Positions 8,057 to 17,300 of a stretch of 64,000 nt of DNA are shown here, one piece after another. The notes below the pieces were generated by a model, which saw only the letters and a list, made by a program, of their open reading frames with translations, was not told the origin of the DNA and ran no database searches. The translations under genes and the position numbers were made by a program. Position 1 is the first letter of the stretch; every line of letters starts with the position of its first letter. The stretch is taken from positions 530,372 through 594,371 of the forward strand of contig NZ_JAHEBT010000052.1 in NCBI RefSeq assembly GCF_024642105.1, given 5' to 3'. The DNA is from Flavobacterium sp. Its GTDB lineage: Bacteria > Bacteroidota > Bacteroidia > Flavobacteriales > Flavobacteriaceae.

Positions 8057-9202
8057 ATGAAACAATACGACTACATTTTTACGGGCGCAGGCTTATCCGC
8101 TTTGATGACGGTGTATAAAATGGTCGTGTCTGGAAAATTTCAAAACAAACGCATTTTGCTTTTGGACGAAAACACCAAACAAACGAATGACCGAACTTGG
8201 TGCTTTTGGTCAGAAAACAAATCTATTTGGGGACCTAGTATTTCGAAAAAATGGGATTCGGCTTTGTTTGCCAATGCTGATTTCCAAAGGAGATTAGAGT
8301 TACGTCCTTACCAATACAATAAAATTCAAGGATTGGATTTTTACAATCAGGTGTTGGAATTGATTGCAAAGCAAAAAAATATTGATTTCGTCCAAGAAAA
8401 AGTAGTCGAAATTGAAGAATCAGAAAGTATCGTCTTGGTGAAAACCGAAACCCAAAGTTTTTCGTGCAGCCAACTTTTTAATTCGATTTACAATCCTTCT
8501 CTAGCAGCTAATCAGTCTAAATATCCCTTGTTGCAACAGCATTTTGTAGGTTGGTTTATCCAAACCGAAGCGCCTGTTTTCAATCGGGAGCAAGCTACTT
8601 TTATGGATTTTTCGGTGGAACAAAAAGGCAACACGCGCTTTATGTATGTTTTACCTATTTCTGAAACGGAAGCCTTATTGGAATATACTTTGTTTTCAAA
8701 AGAGTTACTTTCGAAAAAAGAATATGAAACCGAAATCGAGAACTACATTCATAAATTAGGTATTCGCCAATACCAAATTCTCGAAAAAGAAGCTGGAACT
8801 ATACCAATGACTTGCTATCCTTTTTGGAAACACAATACCCAAAATGCGATTAATATTGGAACTGCAGGTGGCTGGACCAAAGCCAGCACAGGCTACACTT
8901 TTAAAAATGCCGACAAAAAGTCGAGCCAACTGGTTTCGTTTTTGGAAACCCAAACTGATTTTAGAAAATTATATAAAAAGACTAAATTCTGGTGGTACGA
9001 TTTACTCCTTTTAGACATTTTAGATCAAAAAAATGAAACGGGTGCCGCTATTTTCTCTGCCCTTTTCCAAAAAGGAAATCCGCAACTTATCTTCAAATTT
9101 TTGGATGAAGAAACTTCGTTTTGGGAAGATTTGCAAGTCATTTGGAAATGCCCAAAAGGACTTTTTATTACTGCTTTGCTGAAAAGGCTATTTCATTTTT
9201 AA
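8057..9202 (+). CDS. crtY: Lycopene cyclase (CrtY-type flavoprotein)
   Basis: 381 residues. The N-terminal dinucleotide-binding fold (YDYIFTGAGLSALMTVYKM) leads to LLLDE and then to the CrtY hallmark NDRTWCFW. A C-terminal block, GTAGGWTKASTGYTF, also fits the CrtY/CrtL family. The enzyme cyclises lycopene ends to beta-ionone rings, a step to zeaxanthin-type yellow pigments typical of Flavobacterium. No other carotenoid gene is in the window, so it stands alone here. ATG 8057 is preferred over 8033 because the -7 box overlaps the latter. Confidence 0.88.
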   Translation: MKQYDYIFTGAGLSALMTVYKMVVSGKFQNKRILLLDENTKQTNDRTWCFWSENKSIWGPSISKKWDSALFANADFQRRLELRPYQYNKIQGLDFYNQVLELIAKQKNIDFVQEKVVEIEESESIVLVKTETQSFSCSQLFNSIYNPSLAANQSKYPLLQQHFVGWFIQTEAPVFNREQATFMDFSVEQKGNTRFMYVLPISETEALLEYTLFSKELLSKKEYETEIENYIHKLGIRQYQILEKEAGTIPMTCYPFWKHNTQNAINIGTAGGWTKASTGYTFKNADKKSSQLVSFLETQTDFRKLYKKTKFWWYDLLLLDILDQKNETGAAIFSALFQKGNPQLIFKFLDEETSFWEDLQVIWKCPKGLFITALLKRLFHF

Positions 9203-9234
9203 TTTAGCTATGTAACGATAACAAATCTTTATGA

Positions 9235-9249
9235 TTAGAATCATTCTAA
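9235..9249. promoter_or_regulatory. PerR-box-like palindrome before the bacilliredoxin gene
   Basis: TTAGAATCATTCTAA is a perfect 7-1-7 inverted repeat. It differs at two symmetric positions from the Bacillus PerR box consensus TTATAATnATTATAA. It ends 16 bp before the -7 element at 9266 and so covers the -33 region. Confidence 0.5.
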
Positions 9250-9265
9250 AGACACAATTTCTATT

Positions 9266-9274
9266 TATCTTTGC
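9266..9274 (+). promoter_or_regulatory. -7 element of the bacilliredoxin gene
   Basis: TATCTTTGC is a perfect TAnnTTTGY match, leaving a leader of roughly 45 nt before the ATG at 9327. Confidence 0.6.
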
Positions 9275-9326
9275 CTAAGATTTTTTAAAATCTAACATCG
9301 TATATCATAAATCTAATATAATAATT

Positions 9327-9737
9327 ATGTATCCAGAAGAAATGGTAAGACCAATGAAAGCGGAATTAGTTGACGCTGGTTTTCAAGATTTACATACTGC
9401 TGAGGCTGTTGAAAACGCCATCAAAGCAGCAGGAACCACTTTAGTAGTAGTGAATTCTGTTTGTGGTTGTGCTGCAAGAAACGCACGTCCAGGAGCAAAA
9501 ATGAGTTTAGAAGGTGCCAAAAAACCAGATCATTTAGTAACGGTTTTTGCAGGTGTGGACAAAGAAGCAGTAGATGCAGCGCGTCAACACATGTTTCCTT
9601 TCCCTCCTTCTTCGCCAAGTATGGCTTTGTTCAAAGACGGTGAATTAGTTCACATGTTAGAGCGTCACCATATTGAAGGTCGTCCAGCCGAATTAATTGC
9701 TGAAAACTTACAAGACGCTTACGCTGAATTTTGTTAG
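9327..9737 (+). CDS. BrxA/BrxB family bacilliredoxin
   Basis: 136 residues, the full family length (YphP/YqiW, DUF1094). The thioredoxin-like fold carries the CGC active site in [16 protein letters not shown]. In Bacillus these proteins remove bacillithiol from mixed disulfides after oxidative stress; whether this organism makes bacillithiol cannot be seen here. It is a single gene with its own promoter, followed by about 390 bp of repeats. The upstream 7-1-7 palindrome resembles a PerR box, which fits a redox-stress gene. Confidence 0.9.
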   Translation: MYPEEMVRPMKAELVDAGFQDLHTAEAVENAIKAAGTTLVVVNSVCGCAARNARPGAKMSLEGAKKPDHLVTVFAGVDKEAVDAARQHMFPFPPSSPSMALFKDGELVHMLERHHIEGRPAELIAENLQDAYAEFC

Positions 9738-9931
9738 ACTAGCCACAAACCTGCCAGCCGCAGGCAGGGACGCTAAGTCACAAAGATTTTTTCTAAACCA
9801 TTAAGAAATCAAGAAAATTAAGTCAAAACTTAATGAAGCTTAATACCTTAATGGTTTTTTATTTATGAACTATTTTGGCTGAGTTTTGTTAGACTAGCAA
9901 CAAAGGCGCTAAGTCACAAAGAAAATTATTT

Positions 9932-9976
9932 ACCGCAGATTCACAGATTTTTAATACCAATCTGCGAATCTTCGGT
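9932..9976. repeat. Inverted repeat, ACCGCAGATT family (copy 1)
   Basis: Arms 9932-9949 and 9959-9976 pair at 16 of 18 positions around a 9-bp loop. The same family occurs at 31692-31735 with perfect arms. Confidence 0.75.
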
Positions 9977-10034
9977 TTGTTTTTTATAATAATTGGCAAT
10001 TCAAAAAAAATCTTTGCGCACTTTGTGAAAAACC

Positions 10035-10067
10035 TTTGTGGGCTTTGTGGTTAAATATTATCTTTGC
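10035..10067 (+). promoter_or_regulatory. trhO promoter
   Basis: TTTG (10035-10038), 20 bp, TATCTTTGC (10059-10067). The -33 element lies in the CTTTGTG-rich repeat, so the repeat may have supplied it. Confidence 0.6.
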
Positions 10068-10123
10068 ACCCGAGTTCTTCCAATTAGAACTCCTACATAA
10101 TTTCTCACTTAAACGTTTATAGC

Positions 10124-11485
10124 ATGCAACTGTACAACACCTTAAGCGCAGAAGAAAGAGCCGAGCTGATTGATCAAGCGGGCAAACAAAGACTTACTTT
10201 GTCTTTCTATGCGTATGCCAAAATTGAAGACCCTAAAAAATTTAGAGACGATTTATTCGTTGCTTGGAATGCATTAGATGCGCTTGGTCGTACTTATGTA
10301 GCCAAAGAAGGAATTAACGCCCAAATGTCGGTGCCTGCCGAGAATTTCGAAGCCTTTCGCGAAACTTTAGAAGCCTATGATTTTATGCGTGGCATTCGTT
10401 TGAATGTGGCCGTAGAACACGACGATCATTCGTTTTTGAAATTGACCGTAAAAGTCCGCGATAAAATTGTAGCCGATGGATTGAACGACGAAACTTTTGA
10501 TGTAACCAATATTGGTGTGCATTTAAAAGCTAAAGAATTCAATCAAATTTTAGATGACCCCAACACCATTGTGGTCGATTTTAGAAATCATTACGAAAGT
10601 GAAATCGGTCATTTTAAAGGCGCCATTACTCCCGATGTGGAGACTTTTAGAGAAAGTTTACCCATTATCAACGAGCAATTACAAGACCATAAAGACGACA
10701 AAAACTTGGTAATGTACTGCACAGGAGGTATTCGTTGCGAAAAAGCATCGGCCTATTTCAAACACCAAGGTTTTAAAAATGTGTACCAACTGGAAGGCGG
10801 TATTATCAATTATGCCAAGCAAATCCAGGAAGAAAACTTAGAAAGTAAATTCATTGGAAAGAACTTTGTATTTGACCACCGCTTAGGCGAAAGAATTACA
10901 GACGATATCGTTTCGCAATGCCATCAATGTGGGAAACCGTGCGACAACCATACTAACTGTTCTAATGACGGTTGCCATTTATTATTCATTCAATGTGACG
11001 AATGCAAAGCCGCAATGGAAAATTGTTGTTCTACCGAATGTTTAGAAACCATTCATCTTCCAGTTGAAGAACAAATAAAATTACGTCGCGGTAAACAAGT
11101 AGGCAATAAAGTATTCCGAAAAGGAAAATCAGAAAATTTAAAATTCAAACATTCGGGCGAACTTTCGGATACTGCTTTGGCCACAGCCTCAAAAACAACT
11201 GATATTCGTCAAAAAATAAAAGTAAAAAAAGTCCTTTTAGGCAAAGTCGAGCATTATTACGTTAAAGCACAAGTAGGTCTTTTTATAATAGAAAATAATG
11301 AATTTAAGATCGGTGACACGTTAATAATTTCTGGACCAACTACAGGAAATCAAGAGTTGATTCTAGAAAAAATGTTAGTGAATGGAACCGAACATTCAAC
11401 TGCAAAAAAAGGTGACAAAGTAACGGTTGAAGTACCTTTTAGAGTCCGATTGTCTGATAAATTGTATCTTAAAATACAAAATTAA
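10124..11485 (+). CDS. trhO: tRNA uridine(34) hydroxylase TrhO (rhodanese family) with extra C-terminal barrel
   Basis: 453 residues; TrhO/YceA is usually about 320-350. Residues 1-100 are the acylphosphatase-like N-domain (YVAKEGINAQMSV). Residues 125-235 are the rhodanese domain, with catalytic Cys in MYCTGGIRCEKASAYF. Residues 265-320 are a Cys-rich module (CHQCGKPCDNHTNCSN, CDECKAAMENCCSTEC). The last 90 residues (about 364-453) are additional: KVEHYYVKAQVG, FKIGDTLIISGPTTG, GDKVTVEVPF. They look like the small beta-barrel that ends U32 peptidase-family proteins (a translation-factor-like barrel). TrhO makes 5-hydroxyuridine at tRNA position 34 using oxygen. The gene has its own promoter and a terminator at 11510. 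Confidence 0.88.
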   Translation: MQLYNTLSAEERAELIDQAGKQRLTLSFYAYAKIEDPKKFRDDLFVAWNALDALGRTYVAKEGINAQMSVPAENFEAFRETLEAYDFMRGIRLNVAVEHDDHSFLKLTVKVRDKIVADGLNDETFDVTNIGVHLKAKEFNQILDDPNTIVVDFRNHYESEIGHFKGAITPDVETFRESLPIINEQLQDHKDDKNLVMYCTGGIRCEKASAYFKHQGFKNVYQLEGGIINYAKQIQEENLESKFIGKNFVFDHRLGERITDDIVSQCHQCGKPCDNHTNCSNDGCHLLFIQCDECKAAMENCCSTECLETIHLPVEEQIKLRRGKQVGNKVFRKGKSENLKFKHSGELSDTALATASKTTDIRQKIKVKKVLLGKVEHYYVKAQVGLFIIENNEFKIGDTLIISGPTTGNQELILEKMLVNGTEHSTAKKGDKVTVEVPFRVRLSDKLYLKIQN

Positions 11486-11509
11486 CGCAACTTAGTCTTT
11501 AAAAATTCT

Positions 11510-11541
11510 ATCCCATTTCGTAACTGAAATGGGATTTTTTC
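11510..11541 (+). terminator. Rho-independent terminator of trhO
   Basis: Stem ATCCCATTTC (11510-11519)/GAAATGGGAT (11526-11535) with a 6-nt loop, followed by a run of T. Confidence 0.8.
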
Positions 11542-11644
11542 TTTAACAAAAAGGCCATCAACTTAAAACTAAAAAATACTATCTTTACACCTTATTCGTT
11601 TTAAGAACTTAAGTTGCATTCATTGCAACACTACATATAAAATT

Positions 11645-12937
11645 ATGGCATGTACAAGTTGTTCAACTGCTGATGGTGGTGCACCAAAGGGTTGTAAAAA
11701 TAATGGGACTTGTGGCACCGATAGCTGCAACAAATTAACGGTTTTTGACTGGCTTTCTAACATGAGTGCGCCCAATGGCGAAGCTCCTTTTGACTGCGTG
11801 GAAGTCCGTTTTAAAAATGGAAGAAAAGAATTTTACCGCAATACCGAGAAACTAACCTTAAGCATTGGTGACATTGTGGCTACGGTAGCTTCACCCGGTC
11901 ATGACATCGGAATTGTTACTTTAACGGGCGAATTAGTTCGAGTGCAAATGAAGAAAAAAGGAGTCAATCCTGAAAGTGCCGAAATTGCAAAAATATACCG
12001 AAAAGCCTCTCAAAAAGACATTGACATTTGGTCAGCAGCAAGGGATCGTGAAGAGCCTATGAAAGTGCGCGCACGTGAACTGGCTATCGATCAAAAATTA
12101 GAAATGAAAATTTCTGATATTGAATTCCAAGGAGACGGTTCTAAAGCTACTTTTTACTATACTGCCAATGACAGAGTCGATTTCCGTCAGTTAATTAAAG
12201 ATTTTGCTAAAGAATTCAGCACCCGAATCGAGATGAAACAAGTGGGTTTTCGTCAAGAAGCCTCTCGTTTAGGCGGAATTGGCTCTTGCGGGAGAGAGTT
12301 GTGTTGTTCTACTTGGTTGACCGATTTTAGAAGTGTAAATACCTCGGCGGCACGTTACCAACAATTGTCTTTGAATCCGCAAAAATTAGCGGGTCAATGT
12401 GGTAAATTGAAATGTTGTTTGAACTATGAGTTAGACACCTACATGGATGCCTTGAAAGATTTTCCTGATTTTGACACCAAATTAGTGACTGAAAAAGGAG
12501 ACGCTATTTGCCAAAAACAAGATATTTTCAAGGGTTTAATGTGGTTTGCTTACACTAATAATTTTGCCAACTGGCATGTATTAAATATCGAACAGGTTAA
12601 AGAAATTGTTGCTGAAAACAAATTAAAAAACAAGGTTTCTTCTTTAGAAGATTTTGCAATTGAAACCGTTGACGAACAAGAAAAGAACTTTAACAATGCG
12701 ATGGGACAAGAGAGTTTAACTCGTTTTGACCAACCCAAGAAAAAGAAAAGACCGAACAAAAAACCGAGACAAGCTGTGGAGGGCAACGCAGGAAACAACA
12801 GACCTGCTAACCCAAACAACAACAAGCCTTCAGGAAATAACAACAGACCTAACAATAACAAGCGTCCGAATCCAAACCAAAAAAGCGGAGAGCCAAGAAA
12901 ACCGATAATTATTACTAAAAATGAGGATAAAAAATAG
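11645..12937 (+). CDS. PSP1-domain regulatory protein (RicT/YaaT-like)
   Basis: 430 residues. The start is Cys-rich (MACTSCSTADGGAPKGCKNN). The PSP1 core follows with the family signatures GSCGRELCCSTWL and CGKLKCCLNYE. From about residue 363 the protein becomes a K/P/N-rich low-complexity tail, so it is about 150 residues longer than Bacillus RicT. RicT-type proteins form an Fe-S complex affecting RNA processing in Bacillus; the role in Bacteroidota is less clear. The gene overlaps gldH by 17 bp and heads the apparent operon with gldH and the PBP1A gene. The upstream promoter TATCTTTAC (about 11580) is one base off consensus. Confidence 0.85.
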   Translation: MACTSCSTADGGAPKGCKNNGTCGTDSCNKLTVFDWLSNMSAPNGEAPFDCVEVRFKNGRKEFYRNTEKLTLSIGDIVATVASPGHDIGIVTLTGELVRVQMKKKGVNPESAEIAKIYRKASQKDIDIWSAARDREEPMKVRARELAIDQKLEMKISDIEFQGDGSKATFYYTANDRVDFRQLIKDFAKEFSTRIEMKQVGFRQEASRLGGIGSCGRELCCSTWLTDFRSVNTSAARYQQLSLNPQKLAGQCGKLKCCLNYELDTYMDALKDFPDFDTKLVTEKGDAICQKQDIFKGLMWFAYTNNFANWHVLNIEQVKEIVAENKLKNKVSSLEDFAIETVDEQEKNFNNAMGQESLTRFDQPKKKKRPNKKPRQAVEGNAGNNRPANPNNNKPSGNNNRPNNNKRPNPNQKSGEPRKPIIITKNEDKK

Positions 12938-13400
12938 TCTTATTTTTCTTTTAATGGGAATTCTCTTTTTTTCTTGTGATAAAAAAAGAGTGTTTGACGA
13001 GTACCATTCTGTGGGTAGTGCTTGGCACAAGGACAGCACGGTCACTTTTCAATTACCCGAATTGGATTCGACTAAACGGTATGATTTATTTGTCAATTTG
13101 AGAAGCAATGACAATTATCCGTTCAACAATTTGTTTTTGATTGTGGCGTTAGAATTACCTAACGGTTTTACCAAAGTAGATACTTTAGAATACCAAATGG
13201 CAAAACCTGACGGAACCTTACTTGGGGAAGGATTTACGGACATCAAAGAGAGTAAATTATTTTACAAAGAAAATGTAAAATTCAGAGGAAAATACAAAGT
13301 ATACATCAAACAAGCGGTTCGTGAAACAGGTAAAGTACCTGGGGTAGAACAGCTAGAAGGAATTACAGACGTAGGTTTTAGAATAGAAAATAAAGAATAG
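12921..13400 (+). CDS. gldH: Gliding motility lipoprotein GldH
   Basis: 159 residues with a lipoprotein signal (LIFLLMGILFFSCDKKRVF; lipidated Cys at residue 19). The following DEYHSVGSAWHKDSTVTF, LRSNDNYPFNNLFLI and LGEGFTDIKESKLFYK match GldH. GldH is an envelope lipoprotein required for gliding in Flavobacterium johnsoniae. The start overlaps the end of the PSP1 gene by 17 bp and the PBP1A gene begins 9 bp downstream, so all three are probably co-transcribed. Confidence 0.88.
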   Translation: MRIKNSLIFLLMGILFFSCDKKRVFDEYHSVGSAWHKDSTVTFQLPELDSTKRYDLFVNLRSNDNYPFNNLFLIVALELPNGFTKVDTLEYQMAKPDGTLLGEGFTDIKESKLFYKENVKFRGKYKVYIKQAVRETGKVPGVEQLEGITDVGFRIENKE

Positions 13401-13409
13401 AATTGTATT

Positions 13410-15728
13410 ATGGCTATTATTAATCGAAAAAAAAATCAAGTACCAGACTCAGAAAAGGATATTCAATATTACTCTAAATTATTTTGGAAGTATTTCTTTT
13501 ATGGTATGGGAGGCATCGCCTTGTTTTTCTTATTTGCTTCTTGGGGGCTTTTGGGTTCCATGCCTTCTTTTGAAGATTTAGAAAATCCCGACTCAAATTT
13601 AGCAACAGAAATTATCTCTGCTGACGGAGTAGTGATTGGAAAATATTTTGAAAAAAACCGTTCCCAATTAAAGTATTCCGACTTGCCTAAAAACTTAGTA
13701 CAAGCACTTGTCGCTACCGAAGACGCGCGTTTCTACGAACATTCAGGAATTGATGGCAGAGGAACATTAAGAGCTATCTTAAGCTTTGGAACCAGTGGTG
13801 GAGCCAGTACGCTAACCCAACAATTAGCCAAGCAATTATTCCACGGAGAAGGTTCAAAATTTTTACCTTTCCGTATTATTCAAAAAGCAAAAGAATGGAT
13901 TATTGCCATTCGTTTGGAAAGACAATACACCAAGAACGAAATCATCGCGATGTATTGCAATGTGTATGATTTTGGAAACAACTCTGTAGGGGTTAACTCG
14001 GCAGCTAAAACCTATTTTTCAAAAGAACCTAAAAATTTAACCATTACTGAATCAGCAGTATTAGTAGGAATGTTTAAAAATTCTGGCTTATATAACCCAG
14101 TTAAAAATATTGAAGGGGTAACTAACCGACGCAATGTGGTTTTGAAGCAAATGGAAAAAGCTGAGATTATTACCGAAGCTCAAAAACTAAAACTTCAAAG
14201 TTTACCTATCAAATTAAACTTCAAATTAGAAAGCCACAAAGACGGAACAGCTACTTATTTCAGAGAATATTTGAGAGAATACATGAAAAAATGGGTAGAA
14301 GAAAATAAAAAACCAGACGGATCTGATTACAATATTTACAAAGACGGTTTACGCATTTACACGACTATCGATTCCCGTATGCAATTGTATGCTGAAGAAG
14401 CTGTAGAAGCCCACATGGCTAACTTGCAAGAAGAATTCTTCGACCAAGCCAAGGAGAATAAAAACGCTCCATTTGTCAATATTTCTCAAGCCGAAACCGA
14501 TCGTATCATGAAAAAAGCCATGAAAGCTTCTTCCCGTTGGAACATCATGGAATCGATGGAAAAAAGCGAAGAAGAAATCATTGCTTCGTTCAAACAAAAA
14601 ACCAAGATGAAAGTCTTCACTTGGAAAGGAGAAAGAGATACCATTATGACGCCCTTGGATTCCATTCGTTATTACAAACACTTCCTTCAATCTGGCTTAA
14701 TGGCAATGGAACCTCAAACGGGTAATATTAAAGCTTGGGTAGGTGGCATCAATTACAAATACTTCCAATACGATCACGTAGGTCAAGGAGCAAGACAAGT
14801 AGGTTCCACTTTCAAACCATTTGTTTACGCTACAGCTATCGAACAATTAGGCATGTCGCCTTGCGATTCGATTTTGGATGGCCCTTTTATGATTCGTAAA
14901 GGAGAACACAATGTAACCGAAGATTGGGAACCACGAAACTCGGACAACAAATACCGCGGAATGGTCACTTTAAAAAGAGCTTTAGCCAACTCCATTAATA
15001 CCGTTTCAGCCAAATTAATTGACAAAACAGGTCCTGAAGCCGTTGTCGAATTAACGCATAAATTAGGAGTAACTTCTGAAATTCCGGCGCAACCATCAAT
15101 TGCACTTGGAGCAGTAGAAATTACCGTACAAGATATGGTGGCGGCTTATAGCACGTTCGCTAATCAAGGAGTATACGTAAAACCGCAATTTTTAAGAAAA
15201 ATTGAAGATAAAAGTGGTGTAGTTCTTTACGAACCCGTTCCAGAATCACACGATGTATTGAACAAAGACATTGCATTTGCAGTAATTAAATTATTAGAAG
15301 GTGTAACCGAAGGCGGTTCTGGAGAACGTTTACGCACCGAAGGTGGCGGAAACGGAGACAACCGTTGGACAGGCTATCCGTACATGTTTAAAAACCCAAT
15401 TGCTGGTAAAACAGGAACCACTCAAAATCAATCCGATGGTTGGTTTATGGGAATGGTACCTAATTTAGTTACTGGAGTTTGGGTAGGTTGCGAAGACCGT
15501 TCAGCTCGTTTCAGAAGCCTTACTTATGGTCAAGGAGCTACTGCCGCCTTACCTGTTTGGGGTTATTTTATGAAAAAATGTTACGAAGACGAAACGCTCA
15601 ACGTATCCAAAGAAGATTTTGACAGACCCGCTAATCTTTCTATAAAAGTAGATTGTTATTCTAGGCCGGCCGCAGTAGTAAAAGATAGTACGGACACCGA
15701 ACAAAGTACCGAAGAATTCGAATTATAA
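13410..15728 (+). CDS. Penicillin-binding protein 1A (bifunctional glycosyltransferase/transpeptidase)
   Basis: 772 residues. There is one N-terminal membrane helix (about 28-50). The GT51 domain follows, with catalytic EDARFYEHSGID (about residue 107) and GASTLTQQLAKQLF. The transpeptidase domain has the SxxK Ser in GSTFKPF (about 463), SIN in NSINTVSAKL and KTGTT (about 667). It polymerises and cross-links peptidoglycan in the periplasm. It is the last gene of the ricT-like/gldH operon. The C-terminal tail after the transpeptidase domain is short and acidic. Confidence 0.95.
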   Translation: MAIINRKKNQVPDSEKDIQYYSKLFWKYFFYGMGGIALFFLFASWGLLGSMPSFEDLENPDSNLATEIISADGVVIGKYFEKNRSQLKYSDLPKNLVQALVATEDARFYEHSGIDGRGTLRAILSFGTSGGASTLTQQLAKQLFHGEGSKFLPFRIIQKAKEWIIAIRLERQYTKNEIIAMYCNVYDFGNNSVGVNSAAKTYFSKEPKNLTITESAVLVGMFKNSGLYNPVKNIEGVTNRRNVVLKQMEKAEIITEAQKLKLQSLPIKLNFKLESHKDGTATYFREYLREYMKKWVEENKKPDGSDYNIYKDGLRIYTTIDSRMQLYAEEAVEAHMANLQEEFFDQAKENKNAPFVNISQAETDRIMKKAMKASSRWNIMESMEKSEEEIIASFKQKTKMKVFTWKGERDTIMTPLDSIRYYKHFLQSGLMAMEPQTGNIKAWVGGINYKYFQYDHVGQGARQVGSTFKPFVYATAIEQLGMSPCDSILDGPFMIRKGEHNVTEDWEPRNSDNKYRGMVTLKRALANSINTVSAKLIDKTGPEAVVELTHKLGVTSEIPAQPSIALGAVEITVQDMVAAYSTFANQGVYVKPQFLRKIEDKSGVVLYEPVPESHDVLNKDIAFAVIKLLEGVTEGGSGERLRTEGGGNGDNRWTGYPYMFKNPIAGKTGTTQNQSDGWFMGMVPNLVTGVWVGCEDRSARFRSLTYGQGATAALPVWGYFMKKCYEDETLNVSKEDFDRPANLSIKVDCYSRPAAVVKDSTDTEQSTEEFEL

Positions 15729-15905
15729 AATAAATTGCGAGGAATAAAGCATTCTCTAGGAGCTATTTCCCGCCATTCACTGTATCTTTAAGGCTGAACA
15801 CCAGCCTTAAAGGATGCCGTTGCTGTCAGGGCTAGGGTTTTTGTTTTCAGTTGGAATAGACGAAATTTAATACTGTTTTCATTTCATGACTAAATACCAA
15901 AAAAC
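15729..15905. repeat. Intergenic repeat-like element with hairpin
   Basis: It holds CTTTAAGGCTG/CAGCCTTAAAG, a perfect 11-bp inverted repeat with 5-bp loop (about 15786-15812). On either side lie GCTATTTCCCGC and AAGGATGCCG...CAGGGCTAGGG. The same pieces in the opposite order appear near 17888-17990, so both may be copies of one structured repeat. It may also terminate the PBP1A transcript. Confidence 0.5.
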
Positions 15906-16604
15906 ATGATTAACAAAAAAGTATCCTCCGTACAAGAAGCCCTTCAAGGTATTGAAGACAATATGACCCTTATGTTGGGTGGCTTTGGTTTGTGCGGCAT
16001 TCCCGAAAATGCTATAGCTGAATTAGTCCAAAAACAAACCAAAAATCTCACTTGTATTTCCAATAACGCAGGAGTTGATGACTTTGGCCTAGGTTTATTG
16101 TTACAGCACAAACAAATCAAAAAAATGATTTCTTCCTATGTGGGAGAAAACGCCGAATTTGAACGTCAAATGCTTTCAGGCGAATTAGAAGTAGAACTCA
16201 TTCCGCAAGGGACACTGGCCGAACGTTGCCGCGCAGCACAAACCGGAATAGCCGCTTTTTTCACTCCCGCAGGTTATGGTACCGAAGTAGCACAAGGAAA
16301 AGAAACACGAGAATTCAATGGAAAAATGCACGTTTTAGAACATGCCTTTCAAGCCGATTTTTCTATTGTAAAAGCTTGGAAAGGCGACACGGCGGGCAAT
16401 CTTATTTTCAAAGGAACGGCACGTAATTTTAATCCGTGTATGGCAGGTGCCGCAAAAATCACCATCGCCGAAGTCGAAGAATTAGTCGAAGCGGGTACTT
16501 TGGACCCTAATCAAATTCACATTCCAGGCATATTCGTGCAACGCATTTTTCAAGGTAAATTTTTTGAGAAACGAATTGAACAAAGAACTACTAGAAAAAA
16601 ATAA
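15906..16604 (+). CDS. scoA: 3-oxoacid CoA-transferase subunit A
   Basis: 232 residues of the CoA-transferase alpha family. The glycine-rich [16 protein letters not shown] is followed by [15 protein letters not shown] and [13 protein letters not shown]. With subunit B it transfers CoA from succinyl-CoA to acetoacetate or related acids, linking ketone-body or branched-chain breakdown to the TCA cycle. scoB follows after 36 bp on the same strand. A 177-bp repeat-bearing gap separates the pair from the PBP1A operon. Confidence 0.93.
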   Translation: MINKKVSSVQEALQGIEDNMTLMLGGFGLCGIPENAIAELVQKQTKNLTCISNNAGVDDFGLGLLLQHKQIKKMISSYVGENAEFERQMLSGELEVELIPQGTLAERCRAAQTGIAAFFTPAGYGTEVAQGKETREFNGKMHVLEHAFQADFSIVKAWKGDTAGNLIFKGTARNFNPCMAGAAKITIAEVEELVEAGTLDPNQIHIPGIFVQRIFQGKFFEKRIEQRTTRKK

Positions 16605-16640
16605 TTTGAAAATTATTCAATTTGAAAATTTGAAAATGAA

Positions 16641-17300
16641 ATGGCATTAGACAAAAATCAAATCGCAAAAAGAATCGCACAAGAAGTCAAAGACGGCTAC
16701 TATGTCAACCTAGGAATTGGGATTCCGACCTTGGTGGCAAATTATGTACGCAATGATATTTCAGTTGAATTTCAATCGGAAAATGGCGTGTCAGGCATGG
16801 GACCTTTCCCTTTTGAAGGTGAAGAAGATGCCGACTTAATCAACGCGGGTAAACAAACCATTACGGCACTTCCTGGAGCCAGTTTTTTTGATTCGGCATT
16901 GAGTTTTGGGATGATTCGTGGGCAACACGTCGATTTAACTATTTTAGGTGCTATGGAAGTGGCCGAAAACGGGGATATTGCCAACTGGAAAATCCCCGGA
17001 AAAATGGTCAAAGGAATGGGCGGCGCAATGGATTTAGTGGCCTCTGCCGAAAATATAATCGTAGCTATGATGCATGTCAACAAAGCCGGCGAAAGTAAGA
17101 TTCTTAAAAAATGTACCCTACCGCTTACGGGTGTAGGTTGCGTCAAGAAAGTCGTAACTGAATTGGCAGTGATGGAAGTCACTCCAAAAGGGTTTCAACT
17201 ACTAGAACGCGCACCAGGTGTAAGCGTCGAACATATTATTGCTGCAACCGAAGCCAACTTAATCATTGAGGGAGAAATTCCTGAAATGAAAATTGACTAA
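16641..17300 (+). CDS. scoB: 3-oxoacid CoA-transferase subunit B
   Basis: 219 residues, the usual length. The catalytic Glu is in QSENGVSGMGPFP, where the CoA thioester is formed. GIGIPTLVANYV and GAMEVAENGDIANWKIPGK are typical subunit B motifs. It acts in the cytosol with ScoA. There is no obvious separate promoter in the 36-bp gap, so it should share the scoA transcript. Confidence 0.93.
   Translation: MALDKNQIAKRIAQEVKDGYYVNLGIGIPTLVANYVRNDISVEFQSENGVSGMGPFPFEGEEDADLINAGKQTITALPGASFFDSALSFGMIRGQHVDLTILGAMEVAENGDIANWKIPGKMVKGMGGAMDLVASAENIIVAMMHVNKAGESKILKKCTLPLTGVGCVKKVVTELAVMEVTPKGFQLLERAPGVSVEHIIAATEANLIIEGEIPEMKID

Larger units (their letters stand above)
9738..10123. repeat. Gene-free 386-bp stretch made of several hairpin-forming repeats
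   Basis: No ORF was recognised. In order it holds a small GC-rich hairpin (CCTGCC...GGCAGG, about 9751-9770), an imperfect hairpin 9795-9857 with 11-bp ends AAACCATTAAG/CTTAATGGTTT, a GCTAAGTCACAAAG motif twice (about 9772 and 9909), and the inverted pair 9932-9949/9959-9976. It then runs through TTTGTG-rich sequence and ends in the trhO promoter. Confidence 0.7.
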
